Of a stretch of 64,000 nucleotides of DNA, positions 1-8,203 are shown in pieces. The notes under the pieces are model-generated. The model made no database searches. It was given only the letters and a program-made list of their open reading frames with translations, and was not told the DNA's origin. Every line of letters starts with the position of its first letter. Position 1 is the first letter of the stretch. The stretch covers positions 186,001-250,000 of the forward strand of contig NZ_FOYT01000002.1 in assembly GCF_900112175.1 (NCBI RefSeq). Direction: 5' to 3'. Made by a program: the position numbers and the translations under genes. This DNA is from Halogeometricum rufum. Lineage in GTDB: Archaea; Halobacteriota; Halobacteria; Halobacteriales; Haloferacaceae.

Positions 1-122
1 GCGAGGAGATTCGCGAGGCGTACCGCGAGACGGTGGAAGAACGCGTCCCCTACTACGGCGAGTACCTCGTGCAGGACGAGGACGACGAGTGGGTCATCAA
101 CGAGAAGTACATCGGCGCCTGA
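1..122 (+). CDS. C-terminal end of an unidentified protein
   Basis: The frame that begins at base 3 is open from the window edge and ends with TGA at 120-122, giving the last 39 residues of a protein. The visible part is acidic, has aromatic residues ([10 protein letters not shown]) and ends in KYIGA. No domain can be named from so little sequence. The strong acidic bias and third-position GC fit a real haloarchaeal gene. It lies 40 bases before the stress-protein gene on the same strand, but that gene has its own TATA-like box, so they need not share a transcript. Confidence 0.7.
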   Translation, partial: EEIREAYRETVEERVPYYGEYLVQDEDDEWVINEKYIGA

Positions 123-133
123 CCCGACGCGAA

Positions 134-139
134 CTTATC
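134..139 (+). promoter_or_regulatory. TATA-like box of the universal stress protein gene
   Basis: The bases TTATCT lie 24-29 bases before the ATG at 163. This spacing is typical of leaderless haloarchaeal transcripts, in which transcription starts at or next to the start codon. There is no Shine-Dalgarno sequence in the short gap. Confidence 0.4.
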
Positions 140-162
140 TCCGGGCGCGCCCTACCGGTGGC

Positions 163-1116
163 ATGACCGCCTCCCGCGACCCCTCGGCGACCGACGCCGA
201 CCACGTATCCGACCGGTTCTCCGTCTCCCGAATCCTCTTCGCCACGGACGGCAGTCCGGGCGCCGAGGCGGCCGCCGCGCACGCCGTCGAACTCGCCGAC
301 CGGACGGGCGCGGTGCTTCACGTCCTCGCCGTCGTCGAGGGCGAACGCGTCGCGTCGTTCGCCAGCGAGGGGATGCGCCGACAGGTGCGGACCCGCGCGG
401 CGGTGGAGGGCGAGGAGGCGGCCGCCACGGCGGCGCGCCGGGCGACGGCGGCCGGCGTCCACGCACTCACCGCCGTCGAGGAGGGCGACCCCGCCGCCGT
501 CGTCGCCGCCTTCGCGGCCGACGTGGACGCCGAGGTGGTCGTCGTCGGGACGCGGGGGCGGACGGGGGACGAGCGATTCGCTCTCGGGAGCGTCGCCGAG
601 GAACTGCTCGACCGCGTCGCGTCGGCCGTCCTCGCCGTCCCCATCGACGACGACGACGCCGGTGCCGTCACGCCGTCGTACCGCCGACTCCTCCTCGCGA
701 CGGACGGCGAGGCGACGACGCGGCGAGCGACGGCGGCGGCCCTGTCGCTGGCGGCCGCCTACGGCGCCGACGTGGACGCCCTGTCGGTCGTGGACGAACG
801 CGTCGGGCGGACGCCAGACGCGCGCGCCTCGCTGGACGCGTCGGCGCGCGAGACCGTCGAGCGGGTGGCGATGGAGGGAGCGAGCGTCGGCCTCTCGGTC
901 GCCCCCCGCGTCGAGACGGGCGTCCCGGCGGCCCGCATTCTCGACGTCGCGGACGCGGGCACCGACCTCGTCGTGGTGGGTGCGCGGCGACCGACCGACG
1001 CCGAGACGCGCCCCCTCGGGAGCGTCTCGCGGCGCGTCGTCCGCGGGAGTCCGGTGCCGGTGCTGGTCGTGCGGGGCGAGACCGACGGCGCGGCGGCGAA
1101 GCGCGGCGACGAATAA
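163..1116 (+). CDS. Universal stress protein with two UspA domains
   Basis: This 317-residue protein holds two UspA domains in tandem, at about residues 20-165 and 175-305. Each starts with a beta strand of the RxLLFATDG type. The first has the full nucleotide-binding signature G-2x-G-9x-G-S (GTRG ... LGS). In the second, the middle glycine is replaced by arginine (GARR ... LGS), so only the first domain is likely to bind ATP fully. UspA proteins are cytoplasmic stress proteins whose exact output is often unknown. The ATG is placed by the TATA-like box 24-29 bases upstream. The acidic N-terminal stretch of about 20 residues is not part of the fold. Confidence 0.9.
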   Translation: MTASRDPSATDADHVSDRFSVSRILFATDGSPGAEAAAAHAVELADRTGAVLHVLAVVEGERVASFASEGMRRQVRTRAAVEGEEAAATAARRATAAGVHALTAVEEGDPAAVVAAFAADVDAEVVVVGTRGRTGDERFALGSVAEELLDRVASAVLAVPIDDDDAGAVTPSYRRLLLATDGEATTRRATAAALSLAAAYGADVDALSVVDERVGRTPDARASLDASARETVERVAMEGASVGLSVAPRVETGVPAARILDVADAGTDLVVVGARRPTDAETRPLGSVSRRVVRGSPVPVLVVRGETDGAAAKRGDE

Positions 1117-1178
1117 GCGGGGCGACGAATCGGCGTCGACGGGGATGCGAGAGGGGAGGCGAGAAGAGAACGGTCGGG

Positions 1179-1544
1179 TTACGGCGCGTCCGACCGCGTC
1201 TCGGCGACGAAGTCGTCTATCGCGGACCCGCCCTGGAACCCCTCGGCGAGCGTTCCGACGCGTTCCCCGTCCTCGAAGAGGACGAGCATCGGGACGCTGC
1301 GGACGTTGAACCGGTCTATCAGCGGCGGGTCGTCGCGCGGGTTGACGAGGACGACGGTCAGGTCCTCGTGCGCGCGGGCGACGTTACCGAGGACGGGTTC
1401 GATGCTCCGGCAGATACCGCAGCCCTCCGTGTAGAACTCGACCAGGACGAGGTCGTTCTCGCGGACGAGTTCGTCCAGTTCCGCCTCCGTCTCGACGGAG
1501 ACCGGTCTGTTGGGCGCGGCGTCCGAGGGCGTGTCGGCACTCAT
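1179..1544 (-). CDS. Thioredoxin-family protein with a CGIC active site
   Basis: This 121-residue protein has one thioredoxin fold. The active site reads EGCGICRS, with cysteines at 42 and 45, in place of the usual CGPC. The conserved cis-proline loop is present as SVPML, followed by LFEDGERVG. The first 18 residues are an acidic, unstructured-looking leader without a signal peptide, so the protein should be cytoplasmic. The middle dipeptide of the active site tunes redox potential in this family, so it may not be a general thioredoxin. It converges on the stress-protein gene and has its own TATA-like box. The partner reductase is not in the window. Confidence 0.88.
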   Translation of the reverse strand: MSADTPSDAAPNRPVSVETEAELDELVRENDLVLVEFYTEGCGICRSIEPVLGNVARAHEDLTVVLVNPRDDPPLIDRFNVRSVPMLVLFEDGERVGTLAEGFQGGSAIDDFVAETRSDAP

Positions 1545-1875
1545 ACTCTCCCGTGCGTCCCCGCGGGATATATCGTTTCGGCGCAGTGTCTCGACCGGCG
1601 CACGTCCGGCGTGCTGGCACGTCGCACGGACGCGGTGGCGAAAGAGGCGCGCGGCGTCGCTCTCCGCCGTCGACGCCGACGCGCGGCGGTGACTCGTCCG
1701 GTCCGCGAGGAGGTGGCGCGGCGAGAACGCAGGAGAACGCGGGCGTGTGGCGCGCTCTCACCCGAACGGCCTATCGTGATGCTTAAGTGGGCACCCCGTT
1801 TTGTTTCGACTGCAATACGCTGTAGGGGCGTCGGCCCCGAGTCCGGAAGGGCGACAGTACCCAACCAGATCGTGT
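1545..1875. other. Intergenic region with promoter of the tRNA-Ser / S13 operon
   Basis: This stretch holds no convincing gene. Its left end carries the thioredoxin promoter. Its right end has a TATA-like CTTAAG at 1782-1787 on the plus strand, which would start transcription near 1810, about 65 bases before tRNA-Ser. The base composition turns less GC-rich from about 1775 on, as expected of a promoter region. Confidence 0.5.
1567..1574 (-). promoter_or_regulatory. TATA-like box of the thioredoxin gene
   Basis: On the minus strand GATATATC lies 23-30 bases before the ATG at 1544. This fits a leaderless transcript and supports the chosen start. Confidence 0.45.
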
Positions 1876-1960
1876 GTTGCGGTAGCCAAGCCTGGCCCAA
1901 GGCGCTGGGTTGCTAACTCAGTGGCACACCGCCTCCGGGGTTCGAATCCCCGCCGCAACG
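1876..1960 (+). tRNA. tRNA-Ser (anticodon GCT)
   Basis: The acceptor strands GTTGCGG (1876-1882) and CCGCAAC (1953-1959) pair perfectly, followed by discriminator G at 1960. The anticodon arm is CTGGG-TTGCTAA-CTCAG, with anticodon GCT for AGC/AGU serine codons. A long variable arm with stem GGC/GCC marks it as a class II tRNA. The T arm is CGGGG-TTCGAAT-CCCCG. The 3' CCA is not encoded and no intron is seen. The gene ends 19 bases before the S13 start, so it is very probably made from the same primary transcript. Confidence 0.96.
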
Positions 1961-1979
1961 CTCACCCGACTTTCCAGTC

Positions 1980-2501
1980 ATGAGTGCAGAAGAACCACAA
2001 GACGACGCTCCCGAGGAGGAGGAAAACCTCCGATACTTCGTCCGAATCGGTCAGACCGACCTGGACGGCACGAAGTCGGTAGAGCGGAGTCTCTCCGACA
2101 TGAAAGGTATCGGCAAGCGCACGGCGCGCATCGTTACCGACGCCGCGGGTGTGGACCGAACGGCGACGTTCGGGCTTCTCGACGAAGACGAGATCGACGC
2201 CATCGTCGACGTCGTCGAGAACTTCGACGACCACGCCCCCGAGTGGATGATCAACCGCCGCGACGACTTCTACAGCGGCGAGACCAGCCACAAGACCGGC
2301 TCGGACCTCGAAGAGAAGCGCCGCCACGACATCAACCGCATGAAGATGATAAGCTCCTACAAGGGCGTCCGACACAAGCGCGGACAGAAGGTGCGCGGAC
2401 AGCGCACGAAGTCCACCGGACGTACCGAGGGGACCATCGGCGTGAACGTCGAGGCCATCAAAGAAGAACAGGCAGCCGAAGAAGAGGGTGGTGAGGAGTA
2501 A
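1980..2501 (+). CDS. rps13: 30S ribosomal protein S13
   Basis: S13 sits in the head of the small subunit and contacts the P-site tRNA and the large subunit. The 173-residue protein shows the helix-hairpin-helix type stretch MKGIGKRTARIV and the basic C-terminal part KGVRHKRGQKVRGQRTKS that binds RNA. An acidic N-terminal extension of about 17 residues and an acidic tail rich in glutamate are typical of halophiles. Its TAA overlaps the ATG of S4 by one base (TAATG), so the two are translationally coupled. It opens the S13-S4-S11-RpoD operon conserved across archaea. Confidence 0.97.
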   Translation: MSAEEPQDDAPEEEENLRYFVRIGQTDLDGTKSVERSLSDMKGIGKRTARIVTDAAGVDRTATFGLLDEDEIDAIVDVVENFDDHAPEWMINRRDDFYSGETSHKTGSDLEEKRRHDINRMKMISSYKGVRHKRGQKVRGQRTKSTGRTEGTIGVNVEAIKEEQAAEEEGGEE

Positions 2502-3028
2502 TGGCGACTGGTAAGAACACCAAGTTCTACGAGACGCCGAACCACCCGTTCCAGGGCGAGCGCATCGCGCAGGAGGCCGACCTCCTCGGGCGCTACGGCC
2601 TGAAGAACAAAGAGGAACTCTGGCGTGCCCAGTCCGAACTGCGCAGCTACCGCCGCGAGGCCCGACGCCTCATCGGCGAAGCGCAGGGCGACATGGAACT
2701 CGCCGAGCAGTTCGGCGCGGAGTTCCTCGACCGTCTCCGCCGCTACGGCATCCTCTCCGAGGACGACGACATCAGTCAGGTGCTCGGTCTCGACGTGACC
2801 GACATCCTCGAGCGTCGTCTGCAGACGGTCGCCTACCGCAAAGGGCTCGGCCACACGCCGGACCAGTCGCGTCAGTTCATCGTCCACGGCCACGTGGTCG
2901 TCGACGGTGCCCGCGTCACGCGTCCGTCGAAGACGGTCGAAGTCTCCGAGGAGGGCCTCGTCGAGTTCGACGAAGGGAGTCCGCTCTCGGACGAACTGCA
3001 CCCCGAGCGAGCAGAGGGACAGGAGTAA
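2501..3028 (+). CDS. rps4: 30S ribosomal protein S4
   Basis: S4 is a primary 16S rRNA-binding protein that nucleates assembly of the small-subunit body. The 175-residue protein begins with KNTKFYETPNHPFQGERI, the archaeal/eukaryotic S9e-like start. It carries an S4 RNA-binding domain at about residues 105-160 (RLQTVAYRKGLGHTPDQSRQ, then HGHVVVDGARV). The start overlaps the S13 stop. S11 follows after a 3-base gap. Confidence 0.97.
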   Translation: MATGKNTKFYETPNHPFQGERIAQEADLLGRYGLKNKEELWRAQSELRSYRREARRLIGEAQGDMELAEQFGAEFLDRLRRYGILSEDDDISQVLGLDVTDILERRLQTVAYRKGLGHTPDQSRQFIVHGHVVVDGARVTRPSKTVEVSEEGLVEFDEGSPLSDELHPERAEGQE

Positions 3029-3031
3029 CCA

Positions 3032-3427
3032 ATGAGCGAATCCGAGAACACCGGCGCGAAGTGGGGCATCGCCCACGTCCACGCATCGTTCAACAACACG
3101 CTCATCACCGTCACCGACCAGACTGGCGCCGAAACCATCGCCAAGTCGTCCGGTGGTGCCGTGGTGAAGCAGAACCGCGACGAGGCGTCGCCGTACGCGG
3201 CCATGCAGATGGCCGAGAAGGTCGCAGAGGAAGTCAAAGCGGCCGGCATCGAGGGCCTGCACGTTCGCGTGCGCGGCCCCGGCGGTAACCTCAACAAGAG
3301 CCCCGGCCCCGGCGCGCAGGCGACGATTCGCGCGCTGGCCCGCGCCGGTCTCGAAATCGGTCGCATCGAGGACGTCACGCCGATTCCGCACGACGGCACT
3401 CGCGCGCCGAAAAACAGCCGACTCTAA
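3032..3427 (+). CDS. rps11: 30S ribosomal protein S11
   Basis: S11 lies on the small-subunit platform near the mRNA exit path and the E site. The 131-residue protein has the family core [20 protein letters not shown] and the conserved glycine-rich RGPGG and [13 protein letters not shown] segments. The C-terminus [13 protein letters not shown] is typical of archaeal S11. It lies between S4 (3-base gap) and RpoD (9-base gap), in the standard archaeal order. Confidence 0.98.
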   Translation: MSESENTGAKWGIAHVHASFNNTLITVTDQTGAETIAKSSGGAVVKQNRDEASPYAAMQMAEKVAEEVKAAGIEGLHVRVRGPGGNLNKSPGPGAQATIRALARAGLEIGRIEDVTPIPHDGTRAPKNSRL

Positions 3428-3436
3428 CACAGACCC

Positions 3437-4219
3437 ATGGCAGAAGATTTCGAGGTCGAGTTCATCGAACGTGACGACCGAAAGGCTCGCTTCCTCGTCC
3501 GCGGGATGACCCCGGCAGTCGCCAACGGCATCCGGCGCGCGATGATAGCGGACGTGCCGACGTTCAGTATCGACACCGTCCGGTTCGTCGAGAACTCGTC
3601 GGTGATGTTCGACGAGATGATCGGTCTCCGCCTCGGCCTCGTTCCGCTCACGACGCCTCTCGACGACTTCGAGCAGGGCGACACCGTGACGCTCTCGCTC
3701 GACGTGGAGGGTCCGGCGACGGCCTACTCCGGAGACATCGAGACGTCCGACGAACTCGTCAAGCCGGCCGAGCAGAACGTTCCCGTCATCGAACTGAAGG
3801 AGGGCCAGCGGCTTCAGCTGGAGGCCGACGCCGTCCTCGGGAGCGGGAAGGCCCACGCCAAACACCAGGGCGGCGTGGCCGTCGGCTACCGACACCTCCA
3901 CCGCGTGGAGGTCGTCGGCGACGCCGGCGAGTTCGAAGAGCAGGAACCGAACGTCCTCCGCGGGGTCATCGAAGAGCAGGCGGCCGAACACGCCGCCGAC
4001 GAGAGCGCCGAAGACGGCGACCTCGTCCCCACTTCGGAGTTCGACAACGACCTCACGAAGCGGTACCCCGGCAAGGACGTCGAGGTACACGACGTGCCCG
4101 GCGCGTTCGTCTTCCACGTGGAGACGGACGGGTCGTTCACCGTCGAGGAACTGGTTCGCCGCGCCGTCGAGAGCATCTCGGACCGCGCGGCCGAACTCGA
4201 ACAGAAAGTAGCGATATAA
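3437..4219 (+). CDS. rpoD: DNA-directed RNA polymerase subunit D (Rpo3)
   Basis: Rpo3 is the archaeal counterpart of bacterial alpha and eukaryotic Rpb3. It dimerises with Rpo11 to start RNA polymerase assembly. The 260-residue protein has the alpha-like motif [19 protein letters not shown] and the LGLVPLTTP segment that follows. Many archaeal Rpo3 proteins carry a ferredoxin-like Fe-S domain; here the whole protein has no cysteine at all, so no cluster can be bound. The gene closes the first half of the operon; 225 bases then separate it from tRNA-Leu. Confidence 0.97.
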   Translation: MAEDFEVEFIERDDRKARFLVRGMTPAVANGIRRAMIADVPTFSIDTVRFVENSSVMFDEMIGLRLGLVPLTTPLDDFEQGDTVTLSLDVEGPATAYSGDIETSDELVKPAEQNVPVIELKEGQRLQLEADAVLGSGKAHAKHQGGVAVGYRHLHRVEVVGDAGEFEEQEPNVLRGVIEEQAAEHAADESAEDGDLVPTSEFDNDLTKRYPGKDVEVHDVPGAFVFHVETDGSFTVEELVRRAVESISDRAAELEQKVAI

Positions 4220-4444
4220 CAGAATGACTGCCCCTTCCCACACCCGACGACCGTTCGCCGTCCGCGAAGCGACAGTGACGGGCAACGCTCGTCACCCCGC
4301 CGGATTCCGTCCGGCGACGGCGACGCCGCCCGCGGCCGCCCTGACGGCCGCGTCCGCGCGCGTCTCGCGTTCGAGCGACGGCGACCGTGTCGGGTGCCGA
4401 ATCGAAACTGGTTTGAAGGGGCGTGCAGTACGTCGGAGTGCGAG

Positions 4445-4528
4445 CAGGGATAGCCAAGTCTGGCCAACGGCGCAGCGTTCAGGGCGCTGTCCCATAGGGG
4501 TCCGCAGGTTCAAATCCTGCTCCCTGCA
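4445..4528 (+). tRNA. tRNA-Leu (anticodon CAG)
   Basis: The acceptor strands GCAGGGA (4445-4451) and TCCCTGC (4521-4527) pair fully, with discriminator A at 4528. The anticodon arm is CAGCG-TTCAGGG-CGCTG, giving anticodon CAG for the common codon CUG. A long variable arm follows, as expected of leucine tRNAs. The T arm is GCAGG-TTCAAAT-CCTGC. CCA is not encoded. The gene lies between RpoD and L18e on the operon strand. The 225 bases before it hold no gene; GTTTGAA near 4412 is at most a weak TATA-like box. Confidence 0.96.
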
Positions 4529-4555
4529 CTCCGTTTTCTCAGAAGGAGGTAGACA

Positions 4556-4906
4556 ATGAGTAAGACTAACCCGAGACTCAACAGTCTCATCGCCGAGCTG
4601 AAGGCGGTTTCTCGTGAGTCTGGCGCCAACGTGTGGCAGGACGTCGCGGACCGTCTCGAAAAGCCCCGGCGCACCCACGCAGAAGTCAACCTCGGCCGTA
4701 TCGAACGATACGCCCAGGAAGACGAAACCGTAATCGTCCCCGGCAAGGTGCTGGGCAGCGGTGTGCTGGAGAAGAACGTTACCGTCGCAGCGGTCGACTT
4801 CTCGTCGTCCGCTCGCAAGAAGATAGAACAGGTGGGAGACACAGTGACTCTCGAACAGATAGCGGAACAGAACCCCGACGGGTCCAACGTACGGGTGATT
4901 CGATGA
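4556..4906 (+). CDS. rpl18e: 50S ribosomal protein L18e
   Basis: L18e is an archaeal/eukaryotic large-subunit protein related to bacterial L15. The 116-residue sequence is typical: [20 protein letters not shown] at the start, then [23 protein letters not shown]. It is one of few genes here with a clear Shine-Dalgarno sequence, GGAGGT at 4545-4550, five bases before the ATG. That fits its place behind a tRNA processed from the same transcript. Its TGA overlaps the L13 ATG (ATGA). Confidence 0.97.
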   Translation: MSKTNPRLNSLIAELKAVSRESGANVWQDVADRLEKPRRTHAEVNLGRIERYAQEDETVIVPGKVLGSGVLEKNVTVAAVDFSSSARKKIEQVGDTVTLEQIAEQNPDGSNVRVIR

Positions 4907-5340
4907 GTCTCGCCGAGTTCGACGCGGACGTCGTCGTCGACGCCCGGAACTGCATCCTCGGCCGCGTCGCCAGCGAAGTCGCCCAGAAGGCGCTCGCCGG
5001 CGAGAAGGTGGCCATCGTCAACGCAGAAGACACCGTCGTCACCGGCTCCGAAGACGACGTGATGAGCGTCTACCGCAAGCGCGTCGAGGTGGGTTCGGAC
5101 CAGGGACCGTACTACCCCAAGCGTCCGGACCGCATCTTCAAGCGCGCCGTGCGCGGGATGGTCCCGTACAAGACCGACAAGGGTCGTGAGGCGCTCTCGA
5201 ACGTCCGCGTCTACGTCGGCAACCCGTTCGACGAGGACGGCGACGTCCTCGACGACACCTCGCTGGACCGCCTGTCGAACATCAAGTTCATCTCGCTCGG
5301 AGAGGTCTCCGAGAACCTCGGTGCTAACGTCACATGGTAA
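4903..5340 (+). CDS. rpl13: 50S ribosomal protein L13
   Basis: L13 is an early-assembly protein of the large subunit. The 145-residue protein begins [20 protein letters not shown] and contains the family signatures [11 protein letters not shown] and [18 protein letters not shown]. The ATG at 4903 overlaps the L18e stop by four bases, which fixes the start. Its last seven bases overlap the start of S9. The order L18e-L13-S9-RpoN-RpoK is conserved in archaea. Confidence 0.96.
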   Translation: MSLAEFDADVVVDARNCILGRVASEVAQKALAGEKVAIVNAEDTVVTGSEDDVMSVYRKRVEVGSDQGPYYPKRPDRIFKRAVRGMVPYKTDKGREALSNVRVYVGNPFDEDGDVLDDTSLDRLSNIKFISLGEVSENLGANVTW

Positions 5341-5732
5341 CGAACACCTCAGGGAAGAAGAAGACCGCCATCGCTCGCGCCACCGTGCGCGACGGTGAGG
5401 GTCGCGTCCGTATCAACTCCCGGCCAGTCGAACTGACCGAACCGGAGATGGCCCGCCTGAAGATGCTGGAGCCGTTCCGCATCGCCGGCGAGGACCTCCG
5501 TTCGCAGGTCGACATCGACGTCAGCGTCTCCGGTGGCGGCTTCGCCGGCCAGGCAGACGCGACGCGAACCGCCATCGCGCGCGGGCTGGTGCAGCATCTC
5601 AACGACGCCGAACTCCGCGACGCCTACATGGACTTCGACCGCTCGTTGCTCGTCAACGACGTTCGTCAGTCCGAGGCCAAGAAGTGGGGCGGACCGGGCG
5701 CCCGAGCACGCTACCAGAAGTCCTACCGCTGA
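5334..5732 (+). CDS. rps9: 30S ribosomal protein S9
   Basis: S9 has a long basic tail that reaches the P-site tRNA. The 132-residue protein shows [20 protein letters not shown] near the N-terminus and the family C-terminus [12 protein letters not shown], whose final arginine contacts tRNA in ribosome structures. The [10 protein letters not shown] segment and IARGLVQHL are typical of the family. It overlaps L13 by seven bases and precedes RpoN by 12 bases. Confidence 0.98.
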   Translation: MVTNTSGKKKTAIARATVRDGEGRVRINSRPVELTEPEMARLKMLEPFRIAGEDLRSQVDIDVSVSGGGFAGQADATRTAIARGLVQHLNDAELRDAYMDFDRSLLVNDVRQSEAKKWGGPGARARYQKSYR

Positions 5733-5744
5733 GGTGATTCAGCT

Positions 5745-5939
5745 ATGATGATTCCCGTCCGGTGTTTCACGTGCGGCAACGTCGTCGGTGAACACTGGGA
5801 CGAGTTCAAAGCGCGCGCCCGCGACGGTGACGAGGACCCGGCGAAGGTCCTCGACGAGCTCGGCGTCGAGCGTCACTGCTGCCGGCGCATGATGGTCTCG
5901 CACAAGGACCTCGTGGACGTCGTCGCCCCCTACCAATAA
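5745..5939 (+). CDS. rpoN: DNA-directed RNA polymerase subunit N (Rpo10)
   Basis: Rpo10 is the small zinc subunit that joins the Rpo3-Rpo11 assembly platform. The 64-residue protein has the complete zinc site: CxxC at residues 7 and 10 (RCFTCG), and the paired cysteines at 45-46 (ERHCCRRM). It begins [10 protein letters not shown], as in nearly all homologues, preceded by one extra methionine. Its TAA overlaps the ATG of RpoK by one base. Confidence 0.98.
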   Translation: MMIPVRCFTCGNVVGEHWDEFKARARDGDEDPAKVLDELGVERHCCRRMMVSHKDLVDVVAPYQ

Positions 5940-6118
5940 TGCACCAGCGCTACAACCGATACGAGAAGGCACGCATCCTCGGCGCGCGAGCGCTGCAGGT
6001 GTCGTACGGCGCGCCGGTCCTGCTCGACACGGACCAGAGCGAGCCCATCCTCATCGCGGCCGAGGAGTACGACGCAGGTGTGCTGCCGTTCACGGTCAAA
6101 CGAGAGGGTAAAAAATGA
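5939..6118 (+). CDS. rpoK: DNA-directed RNA polymerase subunit K (Rpo6)
   Basis: Rpo6 is the archaeal counterpart of Rpb6 and bacterial omega, and stabilises the largest subunit. The frame from ATG at 5939 to TGA at 6116-6118 encodes 59 residues beginning [20 protein letters not shown], the omega/Rpb6 core that binds the polymerase clamp. Archaeal Rpo6 proteins are about this size. It overlaps RpoN by one base and enolase by four (ATGA), so the polymerase subunits are coupled to a glycolytic gene. Confidence 0.95.
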   Translation: MHQRYNRYEKARILGARALQVSYGAPVLLDTDQSEPILIAAEEYDAGVLPFTVKREGKK

Positions 6119-7320
6119 CGCTCATCACCGACGTTAGACTTCGACGCGTCCTCGACTCCCGGGGCAACCCGACCGTCGAGGCGGACGTGCTCACTCAGTC
6201 CGGCGGGTTCGGCCGCGCGGCCGCCCCCAGCGGGGCGAGCACGGGCGAGTACGAAGCCATCGAACTGCCGCCGTCGGAGGCCATCGCGGCCGCCCGGCGC
6301 CACGCCATCCCGCGCCTCGTCGACGAGGTACACGCCGGGAACCAGCGCGAAGTGGACGGGGCGCTCCGCGCCGCGGACGGCACGGACAACTTCTCCGAAA
6401 TCGGTGCCAACAGCGCAGTCGCCATCTCGATGGCGGCCGCCAAGGCCGGCGCAGACGTGCTCGGCGCACCCCTGTACCAGCATCTCGGCGGCGCGTTCCG
6501 CGGCGAGAACTTCCCGGTTCCGCTCGGCAACGTCGTCGGCGGCGGCGAACACGCCAAGGAGGCCACTCACATCCAGGAGTTCCTCGCCGCGCCCGTCGGC
6601 GCGCCGAGCGTCTCCGAGGCCGTCTTCGCCAACGCCGCGGTCCACGCGCGCGTGTCGGAGATTCTCGACGAGAACGGCACCCCCGCCGCGAAGGGCGACG
6701 AGGGTGCGTGGGCACCGCCCATCTCGGACGCCGAGGCGTTCGACGTCGTCGACCAGGCCGTCTCCGACGTGTCCGACGAACTCGGCTTCGAAATCGGGTT
6801 CGGCCTCGACATGGCGGCCGCCGAACTGTACGACGAGGACGAGGGCGGCTACGTCTACGGCGACGACGTGAAGTCCACCGCCGAACAGGTGGACTACGTC
6901 GCCGACATGGTCGCGGAGTACGACCTCGTCTACGTCGAGGACCCCCTCGACGAGGACGACTACGAGGGCTTCGCCGAGTTGACCGACCGCGTGGGTGAGC
7001 AGACGCTCATCTGCGGCGACGACCTGTTCGTCACGAACGTCGAACGCCTGCAGGAGGGCATCGACGCCGGCGCCGGCAACTCCATCCTCATCAAGCCGAA
7101 CCAGATCGGCTCGCTCTCGGACGCGTTCGACGCGGTCGAACTCGCCGTCCGGAACGGGTACGACGCCGTCATCTCCCACCGGTCGGGCGAGACGGAGGAC
7201 ACCACCATCGCACACCTCGCCGTCGCGACCGACGCCGCCTTCATCAAGACGGGGACGGTCCAGGGCGAGCGAACCGCCAAGCTCAACGAACTCATCCGCA
7301 TCGCGGACGACGCAGTATGA
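6115..7320 (+). CDS. eno: Enolase
   Basis: Enolase interconverts 2-phosphoglycerate and phosphoenolpyruvate in the cytoplasm. The 401-residue protein is of normal length. It starts with the family motif [15 protein letters not shown] and has [10 protein letters not shown], the metal ligands around [11 protein letters not shown] and CGDDLFVTN, the catalytic-lysine loop ILIKPNQIG, and the signature [17 protein letters not shown]. Its place between RpoK and S2 is the classic archaeal order. Start and stop overlap RpoK and S2 by four bases each. Confidence 0.98.
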   Translation: MTLITDVRLRRVLDSRGNPTVEADVLTQSGGFGRAAAPSGASTGEYEAIELPPSEAIAAARRHAIPRLVDEVHAGNQREVDGALRAADGTDNFSEIGANSAVAISMAAAKAGADVLGAPLYQHLGGAFRGENFPVPLGNVVGGGEHAKEATHIQEFLAAPVGAPSVSEAVFANAAVHARVSEILDENGTPAAKGDEGAWAPPISDAEAFDVVDQAVSDVSDELGFEIGFGLDMAAAELYDEDEGGYVYGDDVKSTAEQVDYVADMVAEYDLVYVEDPLDEDDYEGFAELTDRVGEQTLICGDDLFVTNVERLQEGIDAGAGNSILIKPNQIGSLSDAFDAVELAVRNGYDAVISHRSGETEDTTIAHLAVATDAAFIKTGTVQGERTAKLNELIRIADDAV

Positions 7321-8117
7321 CAGACAACGATAACGAAGCGGTCGAAGTCGTCGAAGACGACGTCGCAGAGGCCGAAGCGGCCGGCGACGACTCCGAGACG
7401 ACGGCGGCCGAGACGACGGAAGAAGAAGTCGCCGAGGCCACCGCCGACGCCGCCGACGAGGCGGCCGCGGACGAGGCCGACGCCGAAGAAGAGGACGCAG
7501 AACCGACGTTCGACGAGGACGTCATGCCGGACGAGGAGGCCGACCTCCTCATCCCGGTCGAGGACTACCTCTCCGCTGGCGTCCACATCGGGACCCAGCA
7601 GAAGACCAAGGACATGGAGCGGTTCATCCACCGCGTCCGTGACGACGGTCTGTACGTCCTCGACGTGAGCCAGACGGACTCGCGCATCCGCACGGCCGCG
7701 GACTTCCTGTCGGGGTACGACCCCGAACAGATTCTGGTCACGAGTTCGCGCCAGTACGGCCGGTTCCCGGCGAAGAAGTTCGCCGACGCCGTCGGCGCGC
7801 GCGCCCGGACCGGTCGCTTCATCCCCGGGACGCTGACGAACCCCGACTACGCGGGCTACATCGAACCCGACGTCGTGGTCGTCACCGACCCCATCGGCGA
7901 CTCCCAGGCCGTCAAGGAGGCCATCACGGTCGGCATCCCGGTTATCGCGATGTGCGACTCGAACAACCAGCTCTCGAACGTGGACCTCGTCGTGCCGACG
8001 AACAACAAGGGTCGTCGCGCACTGTCGGTCGTCTACTGGCTCCTCGCCAACGAGACGCTCGACCGCCGCGGCACCGACCAGGTGTACGCACTCGAAGACT
8101 TCGAGGCCGAAGTCTAA
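7317..8117 (+). CDS. rps2: 30S ribosomal protein S2
   Basis: S2 binds between the head and platform of the small subunit. The 266-residue protein has an unusually long acidic N-terminal region, about 75 residues of mostly Glu, Asp and Ala. The S2 fold follows: [56 protein letters not shown] and the end [14 protein letters not shown]. The tail is common in halophilic S2. In other archaea mevalonate kinase often follows S2; here the next gene is an unrelated VOC protein on the other strand. Confidence 0.97.
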   Translation: MTDNDNEAVEVVEDDVAEAEAAGDDSETTAAETTEEEVAEATADAADEAAADEADAEEEDAEPTFDEDVMPDEEADLLIPVEDYLSAGVHIGTQQKTKDMERFIHRVRDDGLYVLDVSQTDSRIRTAADFLSGYDPEQILVTSSRQYGRFPAKKFADAVGARARTGRFIPGTLTNPDYAGYIEPDVVVVTDPIGDSQAVKEAITVGIPVIAMCDSNNQLSNVDLVVPTNNKGRRALSVVYWLLANETLDRRGTDQVYALEDFEAEV

Positions 8118-8203
8118 CGTTTCGACCGGGCTCACTTCCTTTCTGCGTTCTCTCCGCATCTAGCCGCGCGTCCGGATAGCGACGGGGTCGCCGGCGGCGA
8201 CGG

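Noticed and set aside
2357-4285. Long minus-strand open frame of about 640 codons
   Set aside because: It is the antisense shadow of S13, S4, S11 and RpoD, which are certain genes.
4224-4559. Plus-strand frame after RpoD that runs through tRNA-Leu
   Set aside because: A frame through an intact tRNA gene is not credible; the product is basic and has no resemblance to a protein family.
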